Positions 38,813 through 49,288 of a DNA stretch of 64,000 nt are shown one piece after another (within the stretch, counting starts at the first letter, position 1; every line of letters begins with the position of its first letter). Both the position numbers and the translations under genes were made by a program. This DNA is from an uncultured SAR86 cluster bacterium (GTDB taxonomy: Bacteria; Pseudomonadota; Gammaproteobacteria; Magnimaribacterales; D2472): contig CAJIYN010000002.1 of NCBI GenBank assembly GCA_905181645.1, positions 1-64,000 of the forward strand. Reading direction: 5' to 3'. The notes under the pieces are model-generated. The model had not been told where the DNA came from. It worked only from the letters and a program-made list of their open reading frames with translations, and did no database searches.

Positions 38813-39697
38813 TAGTAGCAGAACACGATAATTCGACTTTAAAAGGGTCTACCAATTCAACAATTGCAGCAGCAAAAGAAATTGGTTCTGATATTAGTGT
38901 GCTTGTAGTCGGAAATAAATATTATCTAGAATTGAAGAGGCAAAAAAACTTGGAGGGAAGGTGCTTATTGGGGGAAATCGTAAGTATCTTGCTGAAGATT
39001 TAGCTAAGGGATATTATATTGAGCCTACAGTTATTGATGCTACAACTTTCGGTAAAAACTTCTTACCAAGAGTATCTGCAATGCTAGACTCACAACAAAT
39101 TTCAGAAATTACTGAAGTTGTAAGTTCTGATACTTTTAAAAGACCTATTTACATTGATCCTAGAGAACTATTTTTAACTCTTGAGACTAAAAAAATTATT
39201 TCAGTTCGATCGACTGCATTTGATGGTGTTGTTGTAGGTCCATCTGAGGCTCCAATTTCTAATGTTGCTTCATTAGATTCATTAAATATTTCATCTTTTG
39301 TAAATGAAGAAATACCTGTTAGCGATAGACCTGAATTAACTGCTGCAGATAGTTGTAGTTTCAGGCGGAAGAGGAATGCAGAATGGAGAGAATTTCAAAT
39401 TAATAACATTCTATAGCTGATAAGTTAGGTGCCGCTGTTGGAGCATCTAGAGCTGCTGTTGATGCTGGCTTTGTTCCAAATGATTATCAGGTTGGCCAAA
39501 CAGGTAAGATTGTTGCACCTGATCTATATATAGCTGTAGGAATTTCAGGAGCAATCCAGCATTTAGCTGGCATGAAAGAAAGTAAAGTAATCGTTGCCAT
39601 CAATAAAGATGAAGATGCGCCAATTTTCCAAGTTGCTGACTATGGCCTGGTAGCAGATTTATTTGAAGCTTTACCTGAATTAGATTCAAAATTATAA
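38800..39697 (+). CDS. etfA: Electron transfer flavoprotein alpha subunit, with foreign internal segment
   Basis: FAD-carrying subunit. Start [17 protein letters not shown] and ISVLVVG, then 38918-39040 is an aldehyde-dehydrogenase piece, then native again from [36 protein letters not shown]. After a shift near 39350 the FAD site [53 protein letters not shown] and the stop at 39695 follow. The native protein has ~45 residues where the foreign piece sits, so the swap keeps length. Confidence 0.9.
38918..39040 (+). pseudogene. Aldehyde dehydrogenase fragment inside etfA
   Basis: With one frame adjustment the segment reads [15 protein letters not shown], then [13 protein letters not shown], a signature of aldehyde dehydrogenases (A..GGKVL.GG...GYYIEPTV). 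It is unlike the aldehyde dehydrogenase at 24638-26068, whose equivalent reads GAHINQINPS and YKIPPTVI, so it is not a copy of that gene. Confidence 0.65.
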
Positions 39698-39699
39698 TT

Positions 39700-40413
39700 T
39701 TTTCTTTATTTATTAAAGCAATTAACTCTAAGTGAGGAGTATTTGAAAATTGATCAAATACTTCTAACTTGTTAACTTTATAATCTTTTAAATTCATAAT
39801 ATTAATTATAAAAGTGTGTGGCTTAAGAAATATAAATTATATTTTTAAATTTATTAAGAATATCTGTAACATTCTCATTTAATCCTGATCTTGGCGGATC
39901 TACTAAAACATGGCTAAAATCATAATCACTTAGATTAATCTCACCCATTCTTCTAAATTTTCTACCATTAAAGGCCTCAGTTAATTCAGTATCCGAAATT
40001 CTTGATTGAAGAACATTGGTTACCTTATTTTTATTAATAGACTTATTTAAGTAAGTAATTGATGCACGGTTATTTTCTGTTGCAAAAACTTTATTAAAAC
40101 ATCTACTCATTGGGATTGTAAAAGTACCAGATCCACAATAAAGCTCTAAAAGATCTTTGGGTTTTTTAATCATTTGTATGACCTTTTGCACCATCCGAGG
40201 CATCATAAAGTGATTTGGCTGATAGAAGGATTGATCTGTTTGATAGAGAGTTATATCAGTTCCTTCTATTATGTCTTCTAGGAAACCATTTCCACTACTA
40301 TAAAACTCATTTTTTGCTCTTGCTATCAATTGAATGCCTAGCTTATTTGAAATTTTACTAACCATTATTTCTAATTCTTCTGATAGTTTTTTGTGGTAAA
40401 CCAATGTCACCAT
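39700..40413 (-). CDS. trmA: tRNA (uracil-5-)-methyltransferase, N-terminus missing, frameshifted
   Basis: Makes m5U54 in tRNA. From 40413: MVTLVYHKKL, YQTDQSFYQPN, DLLELYCGSGTF (SAM site), NGRKFRRM, VLVDPPRSGLN and, across a shift near 39835, ISCNP-type sequence followed by YKVNKLEVFDQFSNTPHLE at the C-terminus. About 110 residues before MVTLVYHKKL are not found. The catalytic Cys of YISCNP falls at the shift. Convergent with etfA. Confidence 0.85.
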
Positions 40414-40853
40414 GACCTTATCACTTGAATTGCTCTAAAATTCATTTGACACATAATTTCTTATACATCAAGGCGTAAATCTATCGCATCTTGGCGATTA
40501 ACACTCATCCAAATATTTTGAAAATTCATCAATGTATAAAAATACTTTTTTACCATTTGGGCTTACAGAAATTTGTTTTTCCTGTCCTCTTGCTCCATAG
40601 CCGTTGCAGGACTTAAATTAATATTTATATCTTTAGATTTAATTTCATTAACTATTTGTTACTTTAGTAAACTTATTCATTAGAGAAGAAAGCGAGTTAT
40701 TGTTATGATGATGGATATAAATACAATATTAAGAAGGAAAAATAATATTATCACTTTAGGTATAGATAACTTTGAAAGATCTTCTTCAAGATCTTTTTTC
40801 GATCTAATGCCCAATAGCGACCATATTATTCTTTTTATCCACATGAGCGCATT
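40414..40853. other. Gap without an assigned gene
   Basis: The missing TrmA N-terminus should lie here but cannot be read. On the minus strand near 40605-40500 a 35-codon frame (GYGARGQEKQISVSP ... DEFSKYLDEC) looks protein-like but I cannot place it. On the plus strand a 53-codon ORF (ATG 40705, running into nfuA) is possible but has no family. A hairpin lies at 40775. Confidence 0.4.
40775..40799 (+). terminator. Hairpin followed by T-run
   Basis: AAAGATCTT, loop CTTC, AAGATCTTT, then the T-run to 40799: a 9-bp stem with a T tract, like an intrinsic terminator on the plus strand. No plus-strand gene upstream is clear, so its use is uncertain; it may act in the nfuA leader. Confidence 0.4.
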
Positions 40854-41447
40854 ATGTCAAAAATAATTAACATTACTAAGTCAGCTGAAGAATATTTAGC
40901 TAAATTAGTCGCTGACAAGGCTGATGAAAGTATTGGTATTAGAATATTTATTTCTGATCCAGGAACTCCAAAAGCTGAAACTTGCTTAGCTTATTGTAAA
41001 CCAGATGAAGCTCTCTCGGACGATGTAATAATCAATCTAGACCTCATAAACGTTAATATTGAAAAAAGAAGTATCCCTTTTTTAGAATCAGCAGAAGTTA
41101 ATTTTGATCATGATAATTTTGGCGGCCAATTAACTATAAAGGCCCCAAATGCAAGATTTCCAAATATATCACCTGATAGCCCTGTAGAAGATAGAATTAA
41201 TTATGTTATTTATAATGAAATAAATCCAATGCTCGAGTCACATGGTGGTGAGGTAAGTTTAGTTAAGTTTACAGAAACGAAGGAAGCCGTCCTTCAGTTT
41301 GGTGGCGGTTGCCAAGGCTGCGGCATGGTTGATGTGACATTAAAAGATGGAATAGAGAAAACTCTTATAGAGCAAATACCAGAACTAAAAAGTGTAGTAG
41401 ATATTACAGATCACTCAGATAGCGAAAATGCTTTTTATAAACCTTAA
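40854..41447 (+). CDS. nfuA: Fe-S biogenesis protein NfuA
   Basis: 197 aa, intact. N-terminal degenerate A-type domain (ITKSAEEYLAKLV), C-terminal NifU-like domain with INPMLESHGGEVSLV and the cluster-binding CxxC in GGGCQGCGMVDVTLKDGIE. Delivers 4Fe-4S clusters to client proteins, relevant here to ETF-QO and Nqr. Overlaps the csiV stop by 4 bp, convergent. Confidence 0.95.
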   Translation: MSKIINITKSAEEYLAKLVADKADESIGIRIFISDPGTPKAETCLAYCKPDEALSDDVIINLDLINVNIEKRSIPFLESAEVNFDHDNFGGQLTIKAPNARFPNISPDSPVEDRINYVIYNEINPMLESHGGEVSLVKFTETKEAVLQFGGGCQGCGMVDVTLKDGIEKTLIEQIPELKSVVDITDHSDSENAFYKP

Positions 41448-42076
41448 GCCTTATCTTTAATTGAAACAATAACCCCAAATCTGGGATGATCAAAATAATA
41501 AATTTCATTTGGAAAAACTCTAATAGTTTGTTCTATAAAAAATTTTCTTAAATTATCCTCAGCCATAATCTTGTTACCTAACTTAATTAGATTGCTATCA
41601 TTTTCAGATTCTAAATAAGCCTTCACATCAAGATGAAGGTATCTCGACTTATAGGTTTTTATATATAAACCGTAATTCAAATTTTCCTTGAAGAGATAGT
41701 GAAATAACGACAACACCTCCTATCTACGACACCTCCAATAGCGTCAAATGTTTGATATCCTTCAAGAATTCCTTCCGTCAAAAGAATTATTAAATATGGA
41801 GTCTCGAACGGATGCTACTTCCGTAAATAAGCCTAAACAAATAATTATTAAAAGTATACATACTATTAATGGAGTTAAAAATTTTCCAATAATACTCAGC
41901 ATTCTATTACGGTTCAAAACAAAGACCAATACCAGGGCAAAATATATACTGCTTAATTCTAAGGATGAAATCTGAAAAAACGGTTCTATAGCAATTTCAT
42001 AGGTAACCGAAGCAGTTCTTGGAGAAGGCAATGCAATTGCTATAAGATAAATGTATAAAGCTCTAAGAGATTTCAT
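41444..42076 (-). CDS. CsiV-like envelope protein, internal segment replaced
   Basis: The ATG at 42076 overlaps the end of mfd and begins a signal peptide (MKSLRALYIYLIAIALPS). From 42022 to about 41712 the sequence is BrnQ-like. It resumes with SRYLHLDVKAYLE and PNEIYYFDHPRFGVIVSI, which match the C-terminus of CsiV, a periplasmic peptidoglycan-binding protein needed for FtsZ/PBP control in Vibrio. In relatives csiV lies directly downstream of mfd, as here. Identification rests on the tail, the signal peptide and the position. Confidence 0.6.
41712..42022 (-). pseudogene. BrnQ (branched-chain amino acid carrier) fragment inside csiV
   Basis: Reads PRTASVTYEIAIEPFF, LNRNRMLSIIGKFLTPLIV and, after one shift, EGYQTFDAIGGVVD. 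These are the PRTA, GKxLTP and EGYxTxDA motifs of LIV-II carriers, on the same strand as csiV. Two transmembrane helices (SSIYFALVLVFVL, LIVCILLIIICLGLF) are visible. Both ends of the carrier are absent. Confidence 0.8.
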
Positions 42077-45000
42077 TTACAAAGTTTCTCACAAATAAGC
42101 GTCTTTGATTACTATTTTTAACATCAAGCATGTTAATTTCTAATTTCCCACTAGGATTGAAGATTAAAGATTTAGACTTTGATAAAATTAGATATCTAAT
42201 ATTTTATTTAAAACATGATCATCTAGCTTAGGATCAAATTGAATAGTAGTTCTGTCTTTATTTGATAATATTTTGTTAATACCAACTGCCTTAGATAATA
42301 AAAGTAACTCAGCATTACTAAAAAGCGCATCAACTTCATTTATATACTTTCCACATCTATCGATAAGCTCTAACTTTAAGCTAAACAAGTCTTTAACTGA
42401 CTTAATCTCGTTAATTCTTCTGTAGACTTTGAGTCTTTCTGTTGGAGAGGGTAAATACATATCAGGTATAAAGGCATCATCAAAAAAATTAACTTCAGGG
42501 CTTATAGACTTATATGCATGAGCGGGGTTCTTAATCCCTTCAATTGAATCTTTTAACATTGATAGATATAAAGAAATTCCAATGGCATCGACGTGTCCGC
42601 TTTGTTTTTCTCCTAAAATTTCACCGCCACCTCTGAGTTCTAAATCTTCTTGCGCAATAAAGAATCCAGACCCAAGTTCAGACAATCTTATTATAGAATC
42701 TAATCTTTCTTTAGAACTTTTTGGTAGATCGGGAGTAGGAATTAAGAAATAACAGTAACCTTGTTTATTTGCCTCTTCCAACACGACCTCTTAGCTGATG
42801 AAGTTGAGCCAGTCCAAGCTTTTTCATCCAAAATAATCATGGTATTGGCATTTGGAATATCGATTCCGGATTCAATTATAGTAGTTGCGACTAAAGAAAC
42901 TAGAGTTATCAACTTTTATATTTTCTTCATTTGTAATATTTGCTTTATTAAATAATGTGGCTTCAATTTTTAGTTCAGGTAGTAATTATTACATTTTCCC
43001 TCAGGAACTAGTTTTTTAATATCATTTTGAATAATAAAACATTGACCATCTCTAGAGCTTTCTCTTTTTATTGCTTCCATCATTAAGTTATCAGTTTCAA
43101 CTTTAAGAAATGATTTAATACTAAGTCTGTTTGTGGGTGGTGTATGCAGAAAAGAAACATCCATATCACCATAAGCAGCCAACTCTAAGGTTCTTGGAAT
43201 AGGAGTAGCCGATAGATATAAAACATGAACATCTGGCTTCTTTGATTTAATTATGTCTTTTTGTTTTGTACCAAATCTATGCTCTTCATCAATAACCAGT
43301 AACCCAATATTATCAAAGACTAATGACTGATTAAATAAAGCATGGGTTCCAATGATGATATCAACTTTACTATTATTAAAATCATCAATAGTCGACTTTT
43401 TTTCAGCTGAGCCTGAGTGCCTATTTAAAGATTTTATAGTTATACCAAATTTTTTAAATCTATCTACAAATGATTGAAAATGCTGGGTAACTAGCACAGT
43501 ACTTGGAGCCAAAATCACAACTTGCTTACCAGCATTAACACTTATAAAAGCTGCTCTCATAGCTATTTCAGTTTTACCAAAACCAACGTCTCCACACAAG
43601 AGTCTGTTCATTGGTTTTATTAAAGATAAATCTTTTTCTATAGCTTCATTCTCTTCTTTGATCATTTGTTTCTTTATATGGAAATTCTTTTATGAATTCT
43701 TTGTAGCTAGAAGCATCAATCCTTAATGCTGGAGAGTTTGATGCTCTTCTTCTAGATTCTACATCTAAAATTTCTGCAGCATGATCATATGCTCTTTTTT
43801 CAGCACGCTGTTTCTTTTGAGACCATTTATTATTTGATAATGAGTCAAGTGTTGTGTAAGAGAAGCAGCATAGGAGATAGGAGGAATGGCTCCATTCTCG
43901 TTAATGACAACATATAAATTTTCATTATTTGAATATGAAATTTTAAGGTACTCATTTTTAACACCTTTAGATTCAACAATTTCAAGACCTTTGTAGACAC
44001 CAAGTCCATAGCTCTCATGAATAACATAATCATTAAAACTAAAATGTATGCTTGTATCAATTCGAATATTAACAGGTGAATTATCATCTCTATTTATCGG
44101 AGTTTCGTTTTCAAAGAATTCTCTATGTAAGTAAATTGTCTTTAAATTTAAATCATAAAGAGGTCTAAAAATATTCTTGTTTATTAGATTAATACTATTT
44201 TTTAATTTATCAATATTTTCAATTTCATTAATTGAGGATAGATAGACATTCTTAATAGCTTCATATTCACTGGGTATAAGGCTTGATACAACAATTTTTT
44301 CAACTGTACCTTCGTTAAGTAATAAATTTGCAAGTTTTAAGTTCTCTTCAAATCCAAGCTCATAATCTAATTCTTTATAAGCTGAATTATCAACATCCAA
44401 TAACTCAGATTTATCAATAAAATTATTAACAATATCTATATTAAAAAAAAGATCTTTGGGTTTTAAAAGTGGTCTCGATGCATCAATATTTTCTTCATCA
44501 AAGCGTCTATTTATTTCATGCCAATAAAGCAGATTTTCTTCAATAACCCCATTAGCTGTTATAAATCTATAATCACTAAAAAGATCCTCAAATGATTCAG
44601 TACTGTCAAAAAATAAAGGCAGATATATTTCATACCCTTCACAAAGAACCTTATTATTAAGATCATTAAACAAGTCACAAAACCTTTCATCATTTTCAGG
44701 AAAGTAATCCCTCCAACTATCCCTAAATAATTTAAGGCCCAGATCGTCAAGTGGAAGATTAGATCCAGTAGTCAGATTAAATTTTGTTATTTTATTTAGT
44801 GTTAACTGTGTAGAAGGATTAAATGTCCTAATAGACTCGATTTCCTCATCAAAAAATTCAATCCTTATTGGGTTGTGATAAATAATAAAATAGCTAAGAG
44901 GAATGTTTAGAAAAGTTTTTTTGTCTATTATACTGGGTTTTATTATTCTAAATACATTGATTTTTGGGGGTATAAGAATTTTTTTAAATTTATCTAATGC

Positions 45001-45276
45001 AATAGTTTCTCCAAGACTAAAGGTTTGCAGAGCTGTAAAAAACTCTTTGGCTGGAAGTTTTTCTAGCAAATTAAGTCCGCTGGTAATTATTACCTTAAGA
45101 TTTTCTTTGCTGGAATTTAATAGTCCGATCCGACTTTGAATAATAGATTGAGACGTAGAGAATCTGTCGTATGGCAATATTTCTCTTTCAGGGTAGTAAG
45201 CAATTTCTTCTGAAGGCAGAAGCTGAACTCCATTAATTAGCCATTTACCACCAATATTAAGCATGCGATAAGCCAT
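42063..45276 (-). CDS. mfd: Transcription-repair coupling factor, frameshifted, N-terminus incomplete
   Basis: SF2 ATPase that removes stalled RNA polymerase and recruits UvrA. N part (45276-43765): YPEREILPYDRFSTSQSII, the UvrB-like domain, YVIHESYGLGVYKGLE (RNAP-interaction). ATPase part: MNRLLCGDVGFGKTEIAMRAAF (Walker A), DEEHRFGTKQK, LSATPIPRTLEL, TTIIESGIDIPNANT and LRGGGEILGEKQSGH, then the C-terminal domain to TAG 42063. Shifts near 43700, 42975 and 42780. The segment 42890-42990 does not match Mfd, and ~40 N-terminal residues are missing. Confidence 0.93.
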
Positions 45277-45427
45277 TACATGAAATCGGCCCTGTTGGTC
45301 CTGTATTTGGACTATCAGTTTGTAACATTTTTTAAATTAATGACATAATTATTGCCATAATACATTTCAATTATTAATATGTGTTTATTAGTTAAAGAAT
45401 TTTATTAAGATTTAATATAGTTTCTTG

Positions 45428-45433
45428 TATAAT
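45428..45433 (+). promoter_or_regulatory. -10 element before the acyl-CoA dehydrogenase pair
   Basis: A perfect TATAAT in the 200-bp divergent gap between mfd and the acyl-CoA dehydrogenase, 44 bases before ATG 45477. The spacer-matched -35 (45405-45410, TTAAGA) is weak. AAAAAGGTAAG just before the ATG is the ribosome site. Confidence 0.45.
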
Positions 45434-45476
45434 AGTCACACATTTTAGCAACCCAATTTATAAAAAAGGTAAGAAT

Positions 45477-46646
45477 ATGGAAATTAATTTCACTGATTCA
45501 GATTTAAAATTTAGAGATGAGGTAAGAGCATTTTTAAAAGATGAATATCCATCTCACGTTAAGCATAAGCAAGACAATGGAATAGAGCTTAGTAAGCAAG
45601 ATATGATTGATTTCCATAAATCAGTTTCTGCTAAAGGCTGGATGGGATATAACTGGCCAGTTGAATATGGTGGAACAGGTTGGTCAGCAACTCAACTTTA
45701 CTTATTTAACAAAGAAAATTTGGTTTGGCTGGGTGCCCACCATTATTAGCTTTTGGCGTAAGCATGGTTGGTCCAGTAATTTATACTTTTGGTAATGAAG
45801 AGCAAAAATCAGGAATATTTACCCGATATTCTTAATTTTGATACTTGGTGGTGTCAAGGTTATTCAGAGCCAGGTTCTGGTTCTGACTTGGCCAAGTTTA
45901 AGGACTGTAGCAGTCAGAGATGGTGATGAGTATGTTATCAACGGTTCAAAAACTTGGACTACTTTAGCTCAAAATGCAGATTGGATTTTTTGTCTAGTTA
46001 GAACGGAAACAACTGCACTAAACATAGGGGAATAAGTGTTTTTTTAGTTAAAATGGATAATCCAGGTATTGAAGTTCACCCAATTGAAACCGTGGGAGAG
46101 CATGCAACAAATAGCGTTTTTTTTACTGACGTAAAAGTTCCTAAAAAAAATATAGTTGGGAAGGAAAATGAAGGTTGGACTTATGCAAAATACCTCTTGA
46201 CCTCATTTCTGCTGGAATAGCAGCTGTTGGTGGTTCAAAAAGATCATTGGCTCGTTTAAAAGATATAGTTAGTGAACTAGATAACCCAATTTTATCTAGA
46301 AAAGTCACTCAACTAGAAATTAATCTTAGCTCATTGGAGATAACAGAATTACGTTTATTATCAGCTTTAGAGAATGGAGCCCATCCGGGAGCTGAATCAT
46401 CTATCTTAAAAATTAGAGGTACAGAAATTCAACAAGAACTTACAGAGCTTTACGTAGAAGCTGCAGGAGAATATGCATTAATTTATCCTGGCCCTCATGG
46501 ACATGGTGACAATGCTATGCCTGCTGGTCCAGAACATGCTCCTCATTCAGTATCAAAATATTTAAATATATCTGATCCTGTCTATTTATGGTGGAAGTAA
46601 TGAAATTCAAAAAAATATTATTTCAAAATTCGTTCTAGGAGTATAA
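45477..46646 (+). CDS. Acyl-CoA dehydrogenase, large-subunit type, three to four frameshifts
   Basis: FAD enzyme feeding ETF. MEINFTDSDLKFRDEVRAFL, then GWMGYNWPVEYGGTGWS, a shift near 45735, GYSEPGSGSDLAS-type sequence, DEYVINGSKTWTT, shifts near 45835, 45890 and 46020, GIEVHPIETVGEHATNSVFF, and the C-terminal helices with GPHGHGDNAMP and IYGGSNEIQKN before TAA 46644. Resembles the PimC/CaiA-like dehydrogenases that pair with a second, smaller subunit, here the next gene 2 bp away. Confidence 0.85.
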
Positions 46647-46648
46647 GA

Positions 46649-47726
46649 ATGAATCTAAATTTTTCAGATGAGCAACAAATGCTTAGAGATCAAGTACAAA
46701 AGTTTTGTGAATCAGATTATTCATTTAACAAAAGAGAAGAAATTCTTAAATCAGATTTAGGTTATGACGCTGATTTATGGAAATTATTTTCTGAGTTAGG
46801 ATGGCTTTCACTTCCATTTTCAGAAGAAAATGGTGGATTTGGTTATGGACCAATTGAATTATCAGTACTTTTTGAAGAGTTTGGAAAAGTTTTAATTGTT
46901 GAACCCTACTTAAGTACCATAGTTCTTGCTGGATCTGTTTTAGATAAATCAAATTATGTACAAGTAGAAACTGATATGTACAAAGCTTCTATTAGTAAAG
47001 AAGGCGGAGATATTAGAAGAAGGTTCAAAAAATAATTATGCTTTTGCTAATGCTAGCTTAACTAGCTCGGATAATGGTTTGGTTTTAAATGGAACTAAGG
47101 CTCTTGTTCTTAATGGTGGCAATGCCTCTAAGTTAATAGTTTCAGCAATGATGAATGTTTGACCATCAACCGATCTTACTCCACCTAAGGGGTGTATCAA
47201 AAATTACCTATCCAACAATTGATGGTCAGTCATGTGCTGAGATTTCATTTGAGAATGTCCAGCTTGATGAAGCTGCGACTTGTGAAAGATTATCTAACCA
47301 ATTTACTTGATAATGCTATTAAAGATTTTATTTCAGACGGAGAGTATTGGATGTATGACTGCTTGTTATGTAAAAACTGTTGAATATACAAAAAGCAGAG
47401 AGCAATTTGACCAACCTATATCTAATTTTCAGGTTCTTCAACATAGAATGGTTGATATGTTTATAGAGAGTGAAGTCTGTAAATCACTACTATTTAAGGC
47501 AATGCTTGAATGTGAATCAAATGAAGAAACAAAAAATAAGTCTGTTTCTGCATTAAAAGCACAGATAGGCCTTTCTGGTAAATCAGCTCAGAACGCAGTT
47601 CAGCTTCACGGCGGAATGGGTGTTAGTGAGGAGATGATGATAGGCCATTATCTTAAAAAGATGGTATTTATCGATGCTCTTTTTGGTAATGCTGACCATC
47701 ATTTAAAAAAGTATAGTCAATTATAA
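46649..47726 (+). CDS. Acyl-CoA dehydrogenase, small-subunit type, frameshifted
   Basis: MNLNFSDEQQMLRDQVQKF, GWLSLPFSEENGGFGYGPIEL, then several shifts (47015, 47160-47330) through NGLVLNGTKALVLNGG and SFENVQLDEAA. The C-terminal part is clean: YTKSREQFDQPISNFQVLQHRMVDM, ALKAQIGLSGKSAQNAVQLHGGMGVSEEM. This is the PimD-type partner that forms alpha2beta2 dehydrogenases with the upstream gene. Substrate unknown; such pairs act on dicarboxylic or sterol side-chain acyl-CoAs. Confidence 0.85.
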
Positions 47727-47736
47727 ATAAAGATTT

Positions 47737-49189
47737 ATGAGCGAAAAAGATACAACTTTTAATTCAACTAAAAGACAAGATAGAGTTCTTCCAGAAGATT
47801 CACTTCGCCATCAGTAGCTGCACTGCGTCAAGGGTCGTGGTTCCGATGATTGGGTCACTCTCCAGAGATGGAATTCATATCATGATTTATGGCCAGTCTC
47901 TTGTGAATGCTTCTCCGGTTGAAATTATGAAGGCTCATAGGTTTGTTCGACAGATCGAAGGTAACGAGCTCAGTGAGTTAGAAACATTTCCACTCTTAGA
48001 GCGTTTAAGCAATCTTGCTTTATCTGATTGCGAGATAGATCTTGGTGAGCTTACCGTGAGATGCCCATTTTTTAAGAATTATCTATGACCAGATAACTCT
48101 GCATAAGTGAATTATTTCCAATAATAGATTTAAAAACATAAAACTTGAAACTCCTCAAGATATAGTTTTATATGGATTTGGAAGGGTTGGAAGAATACTA
48201 GCATAGCCTGATAGTTGAGAGTACTGGTCCTGGTAATTATTTTAGATTAAAAGCTGTTGTTGTAAGAAAAACTAATTCCGATGATCTAGCAAAACGAGCA
48301 AGCTTACTTCAAAGAGATTCTGTTCACGGAAGATTTAGCGGAACAATAAGAGTTGATGATGAAAATAGCTGTTTAGTTGTAAATGGTAATCCTGTTAAAT
48401 TTATCTATGCTTCTGGACCCAATGATTTTAAATACAAGGACCATGGTTTAACGAATCCTATTGTTATTGATAATACTGGTATTTGGAGAGATGAGAATAG
48501 TCTTGGTAGACATATCAGCGGGGGAGCTGGAAAGGTAATTTTAACAGCGCCCGGTAAAGATAAAATTAAAAATATTGTTTTTTTAATACACCAGTTCTGA
48601 TGAAGATAAAATTATTTCAATTAATTCATGTACCACTAATGCAATTGTTCCAATACTTAAAGTGCTCAATGACAAATATGGTATTGATGGCGGTCACGTA
48701 GAAACAGTCCACTCTTATACTAACGATCAAAACCTTATTGATAATTTTCATAAAGGTGACAGAAGAGGGCGAGGAGCTCCATTGAATATGGTTATTACCT
48801 CGACAGGAGCTGTTGAGGCTGTTGCCAAAGCTATCCCAGAACTTGCTAATAAATTAACAGGTAACTCTATAAGAGTTCCAACTCCGAACGTTAGTTTGGC
48901 TATTTTATCATTGACACTTGACTGTGATGTGGATAAGGAATCTGTAAATAATTACCTCAAATCAATGGCTTTTCATTCTAAATATCGTGAAATTATTGGT
49001 TTTGTAAACTCTCCTGAAATTGTTTCAACTGATTTTTATTCAAGTCCTTTTGCATCAATTGTTGACTCTCAAGCAACAATAACTAGTGGTAATAGAGTTA
49101 CTTTGTATTGCTGGTATGACAATGAATATGGTTATTCTCACCAAGTAATGCGTTTGGCAAAACATATTGCAAAAGTGAGAAATGCCTAG
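47737..49189 (+). CDS. Long-type glyceraldehyde-3-phosphate dehydrogenase, frameshifted
   Basis: About 480-residue GAPDH with an extra N-terminal domain, as in Pseudomonas PA3001 and Vibrio. N-terminal domain: SLVNASPVEIMKAHRFVRQIEG, ETFPLLERLSNL. Then VLYGFGRVGR (NAD site, in another frame), RASLLQRDSVHGRF, TAPGKDKIK, the catalytic Cys in SCTTNAIVP, HVETVHSYTNDQNLIDNFHKGDRRGRGAPLNM and WYDNEYGYSHQVM. Bases 47800-48085 are GC-richer than the rest. Lies between mfd and nqrA, a conserved order. Confidence 0.9.
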
Positions 49190-49288
49190 ATTACCTCTAC
49201 CAAAAGATAATTAGTCCTAGAAACATCATTTTTTTAGTTTATAATTACCTCGTTTTAGAGGCATTTAAAAGCATAATACAAGGGATTT

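Noticed and set aside
39600-39797. 65-residue minus-strand ORF as a separate gene
   Set aside because: Its start is the TrmA C-terminus (EVFDQF...HLE) and its remainder is antisense to etfA.
40705-40866. 53-codon ORF overlapping the nfuA start
   Set aside because: No ribosome site, no family match, and it runs through the hairpin at 40775 and into nfuA out of frame.
44903-45139. Plus-strand membrane-like ORF inside mfd
   Set aside because: Antisense to a conserved Mfd region; hydrophobicity comes from the AT-rich complement.
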